NCBI RefSeq assembly: GCF_025567625.1
Contig: NZ_JAOQJC010000027.1
Coordinates: 33,415 to 97,414 of the forward strand
Direction: 5' to 3'
DNA: 64,000 bases
Origin: Paenibacillus sp. J5C2022
GTDB taxonomy: Bacteria > Bacillota > Bacilli > Paenibacillales > Paenibacillaceae
Below are positions 50,288 to 60,570 of this stretch, in pieces (within the stretch, counting starts at the first letter, position 1; every line of letters starts with the position of its first letter). Under the pieces are notes generated by a model. It did no database searches, was not told the DNA's origin, and saw only the letters and a program-made list of their open reading frames with translations. The position numbers were made by a program, and so were the translations under genes.

Positions 50288-53146
50288 ATGGGAGCCGGTG
50301 TCTGGGGAGGCCGTGTCATAGTCATAGCGCTGGCGCTCCTGATCTTGATCATTCCAACGCTGGGCGGGTCGTCCGGCGCAAGGGCGAAGAGCGCGGAAGC
50401 TTCTCCCGCCCCTGCCGGGGCGTCACTGAAGGCTAAGGAAGGGACATATACGCGGTATGCGGAGAAGAACCGGGAACGGACGCGTCCAGAGGCCAGTATT
50501 CGCTTGGAGGGGGAACAATACACCCTGGCGAATGGGATGGAAGCGGTTGTCGTCAGCGAGGAAGGCACGATCTCCGTCCGAACAGAGGAGCAGGGAGAGC
50601 TGAGTTGGGAAGTAGATATTGCAGAAGAGGGGCTCTACCATATTGCGCTTCGCTACTATCCTGTGAGCGGCAGGAACGAATCGATAGAGCGTCGATTGCT
50701 GCTTAATGGCCAGTCCCCATTCGCGGAAGCAGAGCGCTTGCTCTTCCCGCGCATATGGGGCAGCGAGGCGGATGAATTCGAACGGGACAAGGCTGGGAAC
50801 GATCTACGGCCATCTCAGGTTGAGAAGCCGGAATGGCGAGAGATGCTGCTTCAGGATGCGGAAGGCTATGTGGAGGAGCCGTTCGCCGTCTACTTTCCGA
50901 GGGGCAAGCAGGTGATCACTCTGGAATCCGTGCGGGAGTCAATGCTGATCGATTACCTGGAGCTGCGTCATGCAAAGCCCGTACCGACCTATGCGGAGTG
51001 GGAGGCGGAGTTCGAAGAGAAGGGCTACCGGAAGCAGGAGGGCGTGACGATCAAGGTGCAAGGAGAGCAGACGCTCTATACGTCCAGCCCTATGCTCTAT
51101 CCGCAGTCAGATCGCTCAAGCCCCGCGACGGAGCCGCAGAAGCTCGGAAGCATTCGATTGAACACGATAGGCGGCAACAACTGGCGTATCCCCGGCCAAT
51201 CCATCACATGGGCTATTGATGTGCCGCAGGATGGCTTGTACAGAATTGCGTTCAAATATAGGCAAAACCTCGTTCAACATCAACAGGTCCCGCGTAAGCT
51301 TACGATTGACGGCAGGCTGCCGTTCCAGGAAGCGGGACGGATCATGTTCAAGCCGGACAATGGATGGAAGATGATGGAGGCCGGCGACGGAGAGGAGCCG
51401 TATTGGTTCTACTTGACGAAAGGGGAGCACCGGCTCTCCCTGGAAGTAACGCTTGGCGACATGAAGCCGATTATGAGCGAAGTGGAATCGACGATATTGG
51501 AATTGAATGCGCTTTATCGCAAAGTGCTGATGATTACCGGCGCATCACCCGATCAGTATCGCGATTATGAGCTGACCAAAAAAATACCTGAGCTGAAAGG
51601 GACTTACCAGGACAATAGCGACAAGCTATGGGCGGCCGTGAAGCTGATGGAGCAACGGTATGGCGGGCGCGGCGAGCGGACGTCGGTACTTCAGACAGTA
51701 GCCTTTCAGCTGGACGATCTGGCAGCCGATCCGGAATCGATCATCAAGCGGCTGACGGCGTTCAAAAACAATATCGTTGCGCTGGGCACCTGGCTGCTGA
51801 CCGCTACAGAGCTCCCTCTGGAAATCGATTATATTGTTATCGCGTCGGAGGACAGCAAGCTGCCCCGAGGGGATGTGTCCTGGTGGGCTAAGTTATGGTA
51901 TGAGATGTTGTCCTTCTTCACGTCCTTCTTCACCGACTACGAGAGTGTGGGCGCTTCTGCCATTGAAGGGGAAGCTGTAGATGTGTGGATTACGGGCGGC
52001 CGGGATCAGGCCGGGATCATCAAGCGAATGATTGATGCCGAATTCACGCCGCAGACCGGCATATCGGTCAATCTGCAACTGGTCGATCCAGCCGTCGTGC
52101 TGCCTGCCACGCTGGCGGGTTCCGGCCCTGATGTTGCCCTGCAGACGGCGGAGGTCGTCAATTACGCGATGCGGAGTGCGCTGCAAGACCTGTCGCAATT
52201 CGCCTCGTTCCAGGAGGTAAGCGGACGATTCGCGGACAGCGCATTCGTGCCGTTCCGCTATGAAGGCGGTGTCTATGCGGTACCGGAACAGCAGACGTTC
52301 CCGATGCTGTTCTACCGCAAGGATATTCTGGAGGAGCTGGGACTGGACGTTCCGCAGACATGGGAGGACATCTACCGCATCATCCCCGTGCTGAACAAGC
52401 ATCAGATGAATATCGGACTTACGCCGAAGGATACGATGGACATTCTGCTGTATCAGGAAGGCGGTTCGTATTATCTGAACGGCGGCATATCGTCCGGACT
52501 GGGCACAGAAGAGGCGCAGAAGGCGTTCAAGGAGTGGACGAATCTCTATACCAACTACAAGACGCCGGAAGTGTTCGACTTCCCGAACCGCTTCCGGGTA
52601 GGCGAGATGCCGATCGGCATCGCGGATTACTCCACCTACAATACGTTGGTCGTATTCGCGCCGGAAATTCGCGGCTTGTGGGGCTTCGCGCCCGTACCGG
52701 GCATGCAGGGCGACGACGGCGTCATCCGCCGCGAAGCGGCATCGAAATCGACGGGAGCAGTCATGTTCCGGTCCGCCGATCATAAGGAGAACGCTTGGGC
52801 GTTCATCGACTGGTGGACCACGAAGCAGTCGCAGCTGACGTACGGACGGGAGCTGGAAGCGATTATGGGCGCTTCCGCGCGTTACCCGACAGCCAATCTG
52901 GAAGCGCTGGCGGAGCTGCCTTGGCCGCCACAGGATATCCAGTCGCTGCAGCAGCAGTTGGAATGGGTGCGCGGCATCCCGGATGTGCCGGGCGGTTACT
53001 TCACCGAGCGACACTTGAACAATGCGTTCTTCCGGGTCATCAATACGAACGACAATCCGAGGGAGACGTTGAAGGAATATGTGCGGACGATTAATCAGGA
53101 GATTACGGTGAAGCGGCGGGAATTCGACCTGCCGACAGCCGAATGA
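50288..53146 (+). CDS. Large solute-binding protein with N-terminal carbohydrate-binding-like modules
   Basis: 952 residues. A signal segment (about 8-30) is followed by two beta-sandwich modules (about 60-235 and 255-400), both with the pattern W.VDIAEEGLYHIALRY or WAIDVPQDGLYRIAFKYR and RRLLLNGQ or RKLTIDGR, which resemble CBM-type sugar-binding folds. A helical linker (about 410-555) leads to a family 1 solute-binding domain (about 565-950: GPDVALQTAEVVNYAM, YAVPEQQTFPMLFYRKDIL). No lipobox; it may stay anchored by the N-terminal span. Confidence 0.82.
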   Translation: MGAGVWGGRVIVIALALLILIIPTLGGSSGARAKSAEASPAPAGASLKAKEGTYTRYAEKNRERTRPEASIRLEGEQYTLANGMEAVVVSEEGTISVRTEEQGELSWEVDIAEEGLYHIALRYYPVSGRNESIERRLLLNGQSPFAEAERLLFPRIWGSEADEFERDKAGNDLRPSQVEKPEWREMLLQDAEGYVEEPFAVYFPRGKQVITLESVRESMLIDYLELRHAKPVPTYAEWEAEFEEKGYRKQEGVTIKVQGEQTLYTSSPMLYPQSDRSSPATEPQKLGSIRLNTIGGNNWRIPGQSITWAIDVPQDGLYRIAFKYRQNLVQHQQVPRKLTIDGRLPFQEAGRIMFKPDNGWKMMEAGDGEEPYWFYLTKGEHRLSLEVTLGDMKPIMSEVESTILELNALYRKVLMITGASPDQYRDYELTKKIPELKGTYQDNSDKLWAAVKLMEQRYGGRGERTSVLQTVAFQLDDLAADPESIIKRLTAFKNNIVALGTWLLTATELPLEIDYIVIASEDSKLPRGDVSWWAKLWYEMLSFFTSFFTDYESVGASAIEGEAVDVWITGGRDQAGIIKRMIDAEFTPQTGISVNLQLVDPAVVLPATLAGSGPDVALQTAEVVNYAMRSALQDLSQFASFQEVSGRFADSAFVPFRYEGGVYAVPEQQTFPMLFYRKDILEELGLDVPQTWEDIYRIIPVLNKHQMNIGLTPKDTMDILLYQEGGSYYLNGGISSGLGTEEAQKAFKEWTNLYTNYKTPEVFDFPNRFRVGEMPIGIADYSTYNTLVVFAPEIRGLWGFAPVPGMQGDDGVIRREAASKSTGAVMFRSADHKENAWAFIDWWTTKQSQLTYGRELEAIMGASARYPTANLEALAELPWPPQDIQSLQQQLEWVRGIPDVPGGYFTERHLNNAFFRVINTNDNPRETLKEYVRTINQEITVKRREFDLPTAE

Positions 53147-53159
53147 AGGGGGAGAAGAG

Positions 53160-54125
53160 ATGAGCGCTGTAACGACCGAAACGACTAGATCAAAGTCAAA
53201 GCAGCCATTGCAGCAGCGACTAGGGATACATCAGCGCACAATGCTGCGGACGCTGAAAGCCAACCGGCCATCCTATGTGATGCTGGCGCCGTTCTTTGTC
53301 GTCTTCTTCACCTTCACCGTATTCCCGGTTATAGTGTCGATGCTGCTCAGCTTGACGGATTTCAATATGCTGGAATTTCCGGATTGGGTAGGTCTGCAAA
53401 ACTACGCCAGGCTGTTCGTGACGGATGAGGTGTTCCTGATTGCGGTGAAAAATACGCTGCTGTTGGCAACGATTACGGGGCCGATCAGCTACGTTGCTTG
53501 CTTCGTGCTGGCCTGGCTCATCAATGAGCTATCGCCGAAGCTGAGAGCATTCGTGACGCTCGTGTTCTATGCGCCGGCGCTGTCCGGCAATGCGTTCATC
53601 GTATGGAAGCTGCTGTTCGCGAACGATTCCTACGGCTATGTGAATGCGTTTCTCATGAAGAACCATCTCATATTGGAGCCTGTTTTATGGCTGACCAGTC
53701 CGAAATACATTTTGCTTATCCTCATCATCGTACAGTTGTGGCTTAGTCTCGGCACCAGCTTCCTCGCCTTCATCGCAGGATTGCAGGGGCTGGACAAGAC
53801 GCTCTACGAAGCGGGGGCGGTGGACGGCATCCGCAACAGGTGGCAGGAGCTGTGGTACATTACGCTGCCCTCCATGCGCCCGCAGCTAATGTTCGGCGCG
53901 GTCATCCAGATTACGGCTTCATTCGCCATCGCGGAAGTCTCGACGGAGATCGCGGGCTTTCCGAGCATACAATACGCGGGCCATACGATCGTGACGCATC
54001 TGAACGACTTCGGCGGAATCCGTTATGAGATGGGCTACGCTTCGGCGATCGCCACTGTCTTGTTCGTCATTATGCTGGGCTCCAACTTGCTCGTACAAAA
54101 AATGCTGCGGAGGGTCGGGGAATGA
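53160..54125 (+). CDS. Sugar ABC transporter permease (MalF/UgpA type)
   Basis: Binding-protein-dependent transport component with six predicted spans after a 40-residue cytoplasmic N-terminus. The EAA loop reads YEAGAVDGIRNRWQELWYI, the site that contacts an ATPase. 321 residues. ATG follows GGGGGAGAAGAG. It overlaps the next permease by four bases. Confidence 0.92.
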   Translation: MSAVTTETTRSKSKQPLQQRLGIHQRTMLRTLKANRPSYVMLAPFFVVFFTFTVFPVIVSMLLSLTDFNMLEFPDWVGLQNYARLFVTDEVFLIAVKNTLLLATITGPISYVACFVLAWLINELSPKLRAFVTLVFYAPALSGNAFIVWKLLFANDSYGYVNAFLMKNHLILEPVLWLTSPKYILLILIIVQLWLSLGTSFLAFIAGLQGLDKTLYEAGAVDGIRNRWQELWYITLPSMRPQLMFGAVIQITASFAIAEVSTEIAGFPSIQYAGHTIVTHLNDFGGIRYEMGYASAIATVLFVIMLGSNLLVQKMLRRVGE

Positions 54126-55006
54126 GAATAGCTTCCTTACGATTGCGGCTGCGCGCAAGACGGCTGAACCGTTCCTGGACCGTCGACATTTTGCTCTTTC
54201 TCCTGCTCGCAGGAGTTGGCGCTTTCATGGCGATGCCGCTCGTTTTTGTCATCAACAACGCTTTTAAGCCGCTGGATGAGATCTTCCTGTTCCCGCCGAA
54301 GTTTTTTGTCCGCTATCCGACGCTGGTCAACTTTGTCGATCTGTATCATTTGCTGGCGGCGTTCTGGGTGCCTTATACGAGATATATTTTCAATACGGTA
54401 TTCATCGCCGTCATTGGTACGGCGGGTCATGTCATCTTCGCATCTCTGGCGGCATATCCGCTAGCCAAGAAGCAGTTCCCGGGGCGCAACGCGCTGTTCG
54501 CGATCGTCGTCCTGTCGCTCATGTTCTCGCCGCACGTGACCGCGATTCCCAACTATATGACGATGTCGTGGATCGGCTTCCTGGACAGCTATTGGGCGGT
54601 CATCATCCCGGCGTTCGGCTCCTCGCTCGGCTTATTCCTGATGAAGCAGTTCATGGAGCAGATGGTGCCGGATGCGATACTGGAGGCGGCCAGAATCGAC
54701 GGCTGCAGCGAATACCGGATATTCTGGCGCGTCGTCATGCCGATCGTCAGGCCCGCATGGCTTACGCTTATTATTTTCTCCTTCCAGGGCCTCTGGGGCA
54801 GCGGCGGTTCGGGCAAGGTGTACATTTACAGCGAGCAGCTGAAGACGATCGATTACGCGTTGGGACAGATATTGGCGGGCGGCATCGTCCGCACGGGACC
54901 TTCCATGGCTGCTACGCTGCTTATGATTTCCGTTCCGATACTGATATTCGTCATAACGCAGAGCAATGTCATACAGACGATGTCGACTTCCGGCATGAAG
55001 GATTAA
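54122..55006 (+). CDS. Carbohydrate ABC transporter permease (MalG/UgpE type)
   Basis: Second permease of the first pair; six spans and EAA loop LEAARIDGCSEYRIFWRVV. 294 residues. Coupled to the preceding gene through ATGA. Confidence 0.92.
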   Translation: MRIASLRLRLRARRLNRSWTVDILLFLLLAGVGAFMAMPLVFVINNAFKPLDEIFLFPPKFFVRYPTLVNFVDLYHLLAAFWVPYTRYIFNTVFIAVIGTAGHVIFASLAAYPLAKKQFPGRNALFAIVVLSLMFSPHVTAIPNYMTMSWIGFLDSYWAVIIPAFGSSLGLFLMKQFMEQMVPDAILEAARIDGCSEYRIFWRVVMPIVRPAWLTLIIFSFQGLWGSGGSGKVYIYSEQLKTIDYALGQILAGGIVRTGPSMAATLLMISVPILIFVITQSNVIQTMSTSGMKD

Positions 55007-55038
55007 CGAGAAAGGGGAGATTCATCATTTTACGCAAA

Positions 55039-57072
55039 ATGGCTATCATCTTCGTCTTGCTTGCGATCTCCTTGCCGGCGGTCAGTGTCTCTGCGGCACC
55101 CTATTACGGCTATTCCTACTCCAGCTACGGGGAGGCCGTCCACGCTCCGCTCCCTTATCTGCCGGAGAGGATTGTATACGGGGACGATATCGGCGCGGGG
55201 GGCTTCCTGAATCCGGAGGATGTGTTCGCGGCGCCGGACGGCTCCATCTACATCGCAGATACCGGCAACAACCGCGTCGTCGTAACCGACGCCTCCTGGA
55301 GCGGCAGCCGGGTAATCGATTCCTTCGTGAAGAACGGGACGACGGAGCAGTTCAAAGAACCGAAGGGCGTATTCGTCGATGACAATAATGTCATATATAT
55401 TGCGGATTCCGGCAACGGCAGAGTGGTTATGCTGAATGAGCAGGGAGAATATATGCGAATCGTTGAGGCGCCGCAATCCGATGTCGTGCGGGACGACTTC
55501 AAGTTCGTGCCCGTCAAGCTGACGGCAGACGCCGCCGGCCGGTTGTTCGTCGTCAGCCAAGGCGTATACGACGGCATCGTGGAATACGACGCCGCCGGCC
55601 GGTTCACCGGCTTTACGGGCAAAAATATGGTCCGGTTCGACGCCGCGGACTTGTTCTGGAAGCAACTGGCGACGGAAGCGCAGCGCAAGCAGATGAATCT
55701 GTACATACCGGTAGAATTCAACAATGTGGATATCGATGAGGAAGGCTTCGTCTACGCTACCGCTACGGAGAACAATATCTCGACCCAGATGGTGAAGCGG
55801 CTCAACCCATCAGGCATCGATGTGCTGGACCTGAAGGGCACCTCCAACATCCAGGGCGATCTGCGGGTGACAAGGGGAGGAAGCTTCCGGGGCAGTTCCG
55901 CCTTCATATCGGTAGCCGTCTACGGCAATGGCATATACGCGGCATTGGATGCCAAGCGCGGCAGAATATTCACCTACGACGCAGACGGCAATCTATTGTT
56001 CCAGTTCGGCCAAGTCGGCGATAAGGCCGGCAACTTCCGGGCGCCGGCCGAGGTGGAGTGGGTGGACGACGGCATCATCGTGGCGGACCGGACGCTCCAC
56101 AGGCTGTCCGTATTCCGCCCGACGCGCTACGGCAAGCTGCTGCTCGACGCTTCAAGCGCTTATTACAACGGGCATGAAGAGGAAGCGTCGCGGCTGTGGC
56201 ATGAAGTGTCGCAGCTCAATCGGAATCTTGAGCTCGCTCATGTCGGCATCGGCAAGGCCAAGTTCGAGTCCGGCGAGTATGAAGCGGCGATGGCCAGCTT
56301 CAAGCGGGGGGAGCATCGTCCCTATTATTCGAAAGCATTCGGCGCGAGCCGCAAAGACTGGCTGTGGGACAACTTCTCGTATTTGTTCATCGGGCTGCTG
56401 CTGGCGGCGGCAGCGCTGTTCACGCTTCGCAAGCGGCTGCCCGCCATCGTCTCGGAGAACGGCGGTCCCATGCGCCTTGCGCTGCGGACGTCCATCAAGC
56501 CGTTCTCCATGTTCTGGGAGCTGAAGTACGAGCAGAAGGGCCAGTTGTGGGTCGCATGGAGCATAGTCATTGGCGTTGCGGTGTTGTCGATGCTGCGCAA
56601 GTTTTATTCCGGCTTTCTGGTGACGGGATATTATATCCCCGAGATGAGCAGCGTGAGTGAGATGGCGCTAGTCATCGTACCGTTCATCGTATGGTGTATC
56701 GCGAGCTGGTCGCTCACGACCTTGATGGACGGCGAAGGCAAATTCCGGGAGATCGTGATCGCTTCCGGCTATGCGATGCTTCCGCTCTTGCTCGTCTACA
56801 TTCCGCAGCTGTTCTTCAGCTGGATCATGACGACGGAGGAGATTGCCTTCTTCCTTCTGTTCGATAGCATAGCCTTGCTGTGGTTCATCGGATTGCTGTT
56901 CGTCGGGACGATGACTGTGCATCAATTCACGCCGCTTAAGACGGTGATTACGATGCTGCTGACGGTTGTCGTTATCGCGATCATCATCTTCCTGGCGCTG
57001 TTGTTCTTCAGCATCGTGCAGCAGCTGATGGTGTTCGTATCCACGGTTTATCAAGAATTGTCATTGCGCTGA
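55039..57072 (+). CDS. NHL beta-propeller - TPR - Yip1 membrane protein
   Basis: A signal peptide precedes four or more NHL repeats (about 40-360: FAAPDGSIYIADTGNNRVVV, VDDNNVIYIADSGNGRVVML, IVADRTLHRLSVF). A TPR-like helix pair (about 375-425), a membrane span (about 440-458) and a Yip1-type region with five spans (about 485-670) follow. ATG 55039 lies 19 bases behind AAAGGGGAG; an ATT at 55027 is seven bases from it and would add LRK, the missing positive end of the signal peptide, so the true start may be ATT. About 677 residues. Confidence 0.8.
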   Translation: MAIIFVLLAISLPAVSVSAAPYYGYSYSSYGEAVHAPLPYLPERIVYGDDIGAGGFLNPEDVFAAPDGSIYIADTGNNRVVVTDASWSGSRVIDSFVKNGTTEQFKEPKGVFVDDNNVIYIADSGNGRVVMLNEQGEYMRIVEAPQSDVVRDDFKFVPVKLTADAAGRLFVVSQGVYDGIVEYDAAGRFTGFTGKNMVRFDAADLFWKQLATEAQRKQMNLYIPVEFNNVDIDEEGFVYATATENNISTQMVKRLNPSGIDVLDLKGTSNIQGDLRVTRGGSFRGSSAFISVAVYGNGIYAALDAKRGRIFTYDADGNLLFQFGQVGDKAGNFRAPAEVEWVDDGIIVADRTLHRLSVFRPTRYGKLLLDASSAYYNGHEEEASRLWHEVSQLNRNLELAHVGIGKAKFESGEYEAAMASFKRGEHRPYYSKAFGASRKDWLWDNFSYLFIGLLLAAAALFTLRKRLPAIVSENGGPMRLALRTSIKPFSMFWELKYEQKGQLWVAWSIVIGVAVLSMLRKFYSGFLVTGYYIPEMSSVSEMALVIVPFIVWCIASWSLTTLMDGEGKFREIVIASGYAMLPLLLVYIPQLFFSWIMTTEEIAFFLLFDSIALLWFIGLLFVGTMTVHQFTPLKTVITMLLTVVVIAIIIFLALLFFSIVQQLMVFVSTVYQELSLR

Positions 57073-57086
57073 CGGGGGGAGGAGCC

Positions 57087-59666
57087 ATGAATAGAAAACT
57101 ACGCATTGCGGTAGCGTCTGCGGGCGCATGCCTCCTGCTCCTGGCCGTCTGGTTCATTGTGCAGCGGGAGGAACATGATTACAAGGCGGCGATCGCGGCG
57201 GCAGAGCAGGCCTTGCGGGCTACAGGCGGTGTGCCATCCGGGGAGGCGGGGGAAGCCCGCGGATGGAGCCCGGACAGCAGCCAGCCACCGGCATCCATGA
57301 CGAAGGAGGCGGAGACGGAGACGCTTGTGCTCTATATGAACCGGGAGACGACGGAGCTGGCGGTCAAGCATAAGCCGAGCGGCAAGCTGTGGCGCTCCAA
57401 TCCGGAGCATTGGGAGCAAGATGCCATCGCATCAGGAGACAATAAAGCGATTCTCTCTTCCGCATTTACGCTCACCGCGCTGACGATGAAAGGACAGGAG
57501 CAGAAACTGAACAGCTTCGCCGATAGCGTGGAGCATGGTCAATTTCAGATCGAGGAGCTGGAGGACGGAGTCAAGGTCATCTATACCGTCGGAGTGATTG
57601 AGCGGGGAATCGAGTCTATCCCGAAGGTAATCAGCGAAGCGAGATTCCAGGAGAAGCTGCTGGACCGGCTGAGCGACAAGCACCAGCAAGCAGAGCTGAA
57701 GAAGCGGTTCAAGCATGATCCGGAAGCGGGGGTATACATCCGCCGCGAGCTGACGGCGCTGGCCGCAGAGAATGTGCTCGCCATTCTGGACGAGGTCGGC
57801 TATACGGAGGAGGATCTGCAGGAGGATCAGAGCGCTCACGGCGTAGAGAGCCAGGAGTCGGGCGATATTGCCAGATATCTCGTTCCCGTCGATTACAGGC
57901 TGCGGGAGGATAGGCTGGCAGTAAGCATCGATACAGGGGCGGTCGAGCAATTGGGTACGCTTCCCCTGCATGCGATCGCGCTTATGGAAATGTTCGGTGC
58001 GGGCTCTATGCAGGACGAAGGCTACATATTCGTGCCGGACGGCTCCGGCGCGCTCATCACTCTGAACAACGGCAGGACGTCGGAGCCGGCTTATATCGCA
58101 CCGATGTACGGCGATGATGTCGCCTTGCCTGCGGAGGAGAAGTTCGGAGAGCCGGAGCCGGCCAGGCTGCCCGTGTACGGGATGAAGCAAGGGGAGCACG
58201 CATGGCTCGCAATCGTCGAGGAAGGCGACGCAATCGCCACGATCAAGGCGGATATTAGCGGCCGGCTGCATAGCTACAATACGGCCTCCGCCACATTCAC
58301 CGTCATGAGCAAAGGGTATGTGCTTATCGAAGGAGCCGAGAAGGCGAGCTCGAACCCCGTATTCCAGAGCAAGCCTTATGACGGACCGATTACGATCAGT
58401 TACGGCTTCCTGCATGGCGAAGAAGCGGATTATTCCGGCATGGCGCGCATGTACAGGGAATATCTGCTGGAGCGTTACGACATGAAGAGGCTGGAGAAGC
58501 GGGAGCACATCCCGTTCATGCTGGAATTGATCGGCAGCGTCGAAGTGCCGAAGTCGCTGCTGGGCATTCCTTATGAGGAAGTTCATGCGCTAACGACCTA
58601 TGTGGAAGCGGAAGAAATGATCGGGGAGCTGCAGGAGCGCGGAGTGGAAGGCGTACAGCTCAGGCTCGGCGGCTGGTCGGACGGTGGCTTGCACCATTCG
58701 CTGCCTTCCAGACTGCGACTCGAAGGTGCGCTGGGCAGCGAGAGGGAGCTCGACGCTTTCATGGAGGAGATGCAGCAGCGGAATGTGCAAGTATACCCCG
58801 ATACGGCATTTATGCGAGTGTACAGGAAGGGTAAGGGCTTCCGTCCGTCCAGAGACAGCGTCAAATATATATCGCAGTTGCCTGCGGTCGTCAACAAGCC
58901 GGATATGCCTACTTTCTTCTATGATGACTTGTACTTCGACTACTATCCGCTGTCGCCGGACTTGCTGCCCGGCATCGTAGACGGCTTCCTGCGGGGCGTA
59001 TCTGCGAAAGGGTGGAGCAGCTTGTCGCTGCGCGATCTCGGCGACGAGCTGTATGCGAACTATGACGAGGAGCGGCCGATCAACCGCCAGCAGAGCGCTG
59101 CGCTCGCGGAGGCCGCCACGAAAGAGCTGCGAGCCGAGGTGTCCGACTTGATGCTGAGCGGCGGGAATGGCTATGCGGCTCCGTATGCGAAGGCGATCGT
59201 CAACGCGCCTATAGCCAGCAATGGCTATAACATTACGGATGAATCTGTGCCGTTCTATCAGTTGGTATTCCACGGTTATATGGACATGGCTGCCAAGCCG
59301 TTCAACACGGCGCTGGATCAGGACGGACACATCAATCTGCTGCAGGCGATCGAATCAGGCAGTACCGTACATTACAGCTGGTACCATGATGCGGATGTCA
59401 ACCTGATGCAGAGCAGATCCACGAACCTGTACGCGCATGCGTACAAGGATTGGATCGATGAGGCGGCACGCGTGTACAGAGAAGCGGATGAGGCGCTGCG
59501 CAACGTTCGCCATCAGCTGATGGTGAAGCATGAGAAGCTTGCCTCGGGCGTCTATCGCACGACGTACGAGGACGGCACGGCCATCTGCGTGAATTACAAC
59601 AGATTCCCTGTCACGGTAGAAGGGATGACGATTGAGGCGAGAAGCTATTGGAAAGGGGACAGGTAA
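57087..59666 (+). CDS. DUF5696 domain protein
   Basis: 859 residues with an N-terminal membrane anchor (about 7-25) and a large extracellular part. The middle (about 270-480: GYIFVPDGSGALITLNNGR, GMKQGEHAWLAIVEEGDAI) and C-terminal part (about 500-750: GVEGVQLRLGGWSDGG, FFYDDLYFDYYPLSPDLLPG) fit the DUF5696 family, whose second half looks like a glycoside-hydrolase-type barrel. Activity untested. Sits between two permease pairs. Confidence 0.75.
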   Translation: MNRKLRIAVASAGACLLLLAVWFIVQREEHDYKAAIAAAEQALRATGGVPSGEAGEARGWSPDSSQPPASMTKEAETETLVLYMNRETTELAVKHKPSGKLWRSNPEHWEQDAIASGDNKAILSSAFTLTALTMKGQEQKLNSFADSVEHGQFQIEELEDGVKVIYTVGVIERGIESIPKVISEARFQEKLLDRLSDKHQQAELKKRFKHDPEAGVYIRRELTALAAENVLAILDEVGYTEEDLQEDQSAHGVESQESGDIARYLVPVDYRLREDRLAVSIDTGAVEQLGTLPLHAIALMEMFGAGSMQDEGYIFVPDGSGALITLNNGRTSEPAYIAPMYGDDVALPAEEKFGEPEPARLPVYGMKQGEHAWLAIVEEGDAIATIKADISGRLHSYNTASATFTVMSKGYVLIEGAEKASSNPVFQSKPYDGPITISYGFLHGEEADYSGMARMYREYLLERYDMKRLEKREHIPFMLELIGSVEVPKSLLGIPYEEVHALTTYVEAEEMIGELQERGVEGVQLRLGGWSDGGLHHSLPSRLRLEGALGSERELDAFMEEMQQRNVQVYPDTAFMRVYRKGKGFRPSRDSVKYISQLPAVVNKPDMPTFFYDDLYFDYYPLSPDLLPGIVDGFLRGVSAKGWSSLSLRDLGDELYANYDEERPINRQQSAALAEAATKELRAEVSDLMLSGGNGYAAPYAKAIVNAPIASNGYNITDESVPFYQLVFHGYMDMAAKPFNTALDQDGHINLLQAIESGSTVHYSWYHDADVNLMQSRSTNLYAHAYKDWIDEAARVYREADEALRNVRHQLMVKHEKLASGVYRTTYEDGTAICVNYNRFPVTVEGMTIEARSYWKGDR

Positions 59667-59667
59667 G

Positions 59668-60570
59668 ATGCGAATTGCCCGCTTGACGTTAAGCCGAAGA
59701 AAAGCTTGGATGGGCGTGCTGTTCATACTGCCGTGGTTCATCGGCTTCCTGTTCCTGTTCGCCATACCGCTGCTTCAATCGTTCCAGTTCAGCATGAGCG
59801 ATATGAAGCTGGAGGAGAAGGGGATGTCGCTTATGTATGTGGGATGGAAAAATTATCTCGAGGCGTTCACCGTCCATCCCTCCTTTAACCGCGTGCTGAC
59901 GGAATCCGTGACGAATATGCTGGTCAACGTTCCGCTGCTTATTTTCTTCAGCCTGTTCATCGCCGTCATCCTGAACAACAGATTTCGCGGCCGTGCGTTG
60001 GCGCGAATGGTGTTCTTCCTTCCCGTCATCGTCTCGACAGGCGTTATATCCAGCCTGGACTGGGCGGACGTGATGGGCCAGGCGATCGGACGTTCCATGT
60101 CGGAGGGGGACGGCTCAACCAGCGGTCTCAGCTTGTTCGCCCTTAAGGGCTTCCTGCACGATCTGGGGCTGGGCCGCTCCTTCGTCAATTATTTGACGGA
60201 TGCCGTCTCCCGTATCTATGAGATCATCAGCGCCTCCGGCGTCCAGATTCTCATCTTCCTGGCGGGGTTGCAGTCCATTCCGCCTTCCCTGTTCGAAGCG
60301 TCGCGTATTGAGGGAGCCACGAGCTACGAGAACTTCTGGAAAATTACGTTTCCGCTCATGTCGCCGCTCATACTGACGAATACAATCTACACGATTATCG
60401 ACTCGTTCCTGAACGGCCCGATGTCGCGCTTGCTGAAGGAAACTTCCTTCAAGCTGTATGAGTTTGGTCTTAGCGCCGCGATGTCCTGGATCTATTTCGT
60501 CGTCATTATGCTGCTGCTCGGTCTGTTCACGCTGCTGATATCAAGGAGGGTGTTCTATCATGACGCATAA
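59668..60570 (+). CDS. Sugar ABC transporter permease, second pair
   Basis: Six spans, EAA loop FEASRIEGATSYENFWKIT. 300 residues. ATG 59668 is preferred over 59632 because AAAGGGGAC lies ahead and the family N-terminus is short. A longer extracellular loop (about 130-180) separates spans three and four. It overlaps the next permease by 11 bases. Confidence 0.9.
   Translation: MRIARLTLSRRKAWMGVLFILPWFIGFLFLFAIPLLQSFQFSMSDMKLEEKGMSLMYVGWKNYLEAFTVHPSFNRVLTESVTNMLVNVPLLIFFSLFIAVILNNRFRGRALARMVFFLPVIVSTGVISSLDWADVMGQAIGRSMSEGDGSTSGLSLFALKGFLHDLGLGRSFVNYLTDAVSRIYEIISASGVQILIFLAGLQSIPPSLFEASRIEGATSYENFWKITFPLMSPLILTNTIYTIIDSFLNGPMSRLLKETSFKLYEFGLSAAMSWIYFVVIMLLLGLFTLLISRRVFYHDA

Noticed and set aside
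54568..55026. Upstream extension of the NHL-Yip1 frame
   Set aside because: It is the alternative frame of the preceding permease gene.
57432..58586. Minus-strand frame of 384 codons opposite the DUF5696 gene
   Set aside because: Basic, histidine-rich shadow translation typical of antisense frames.
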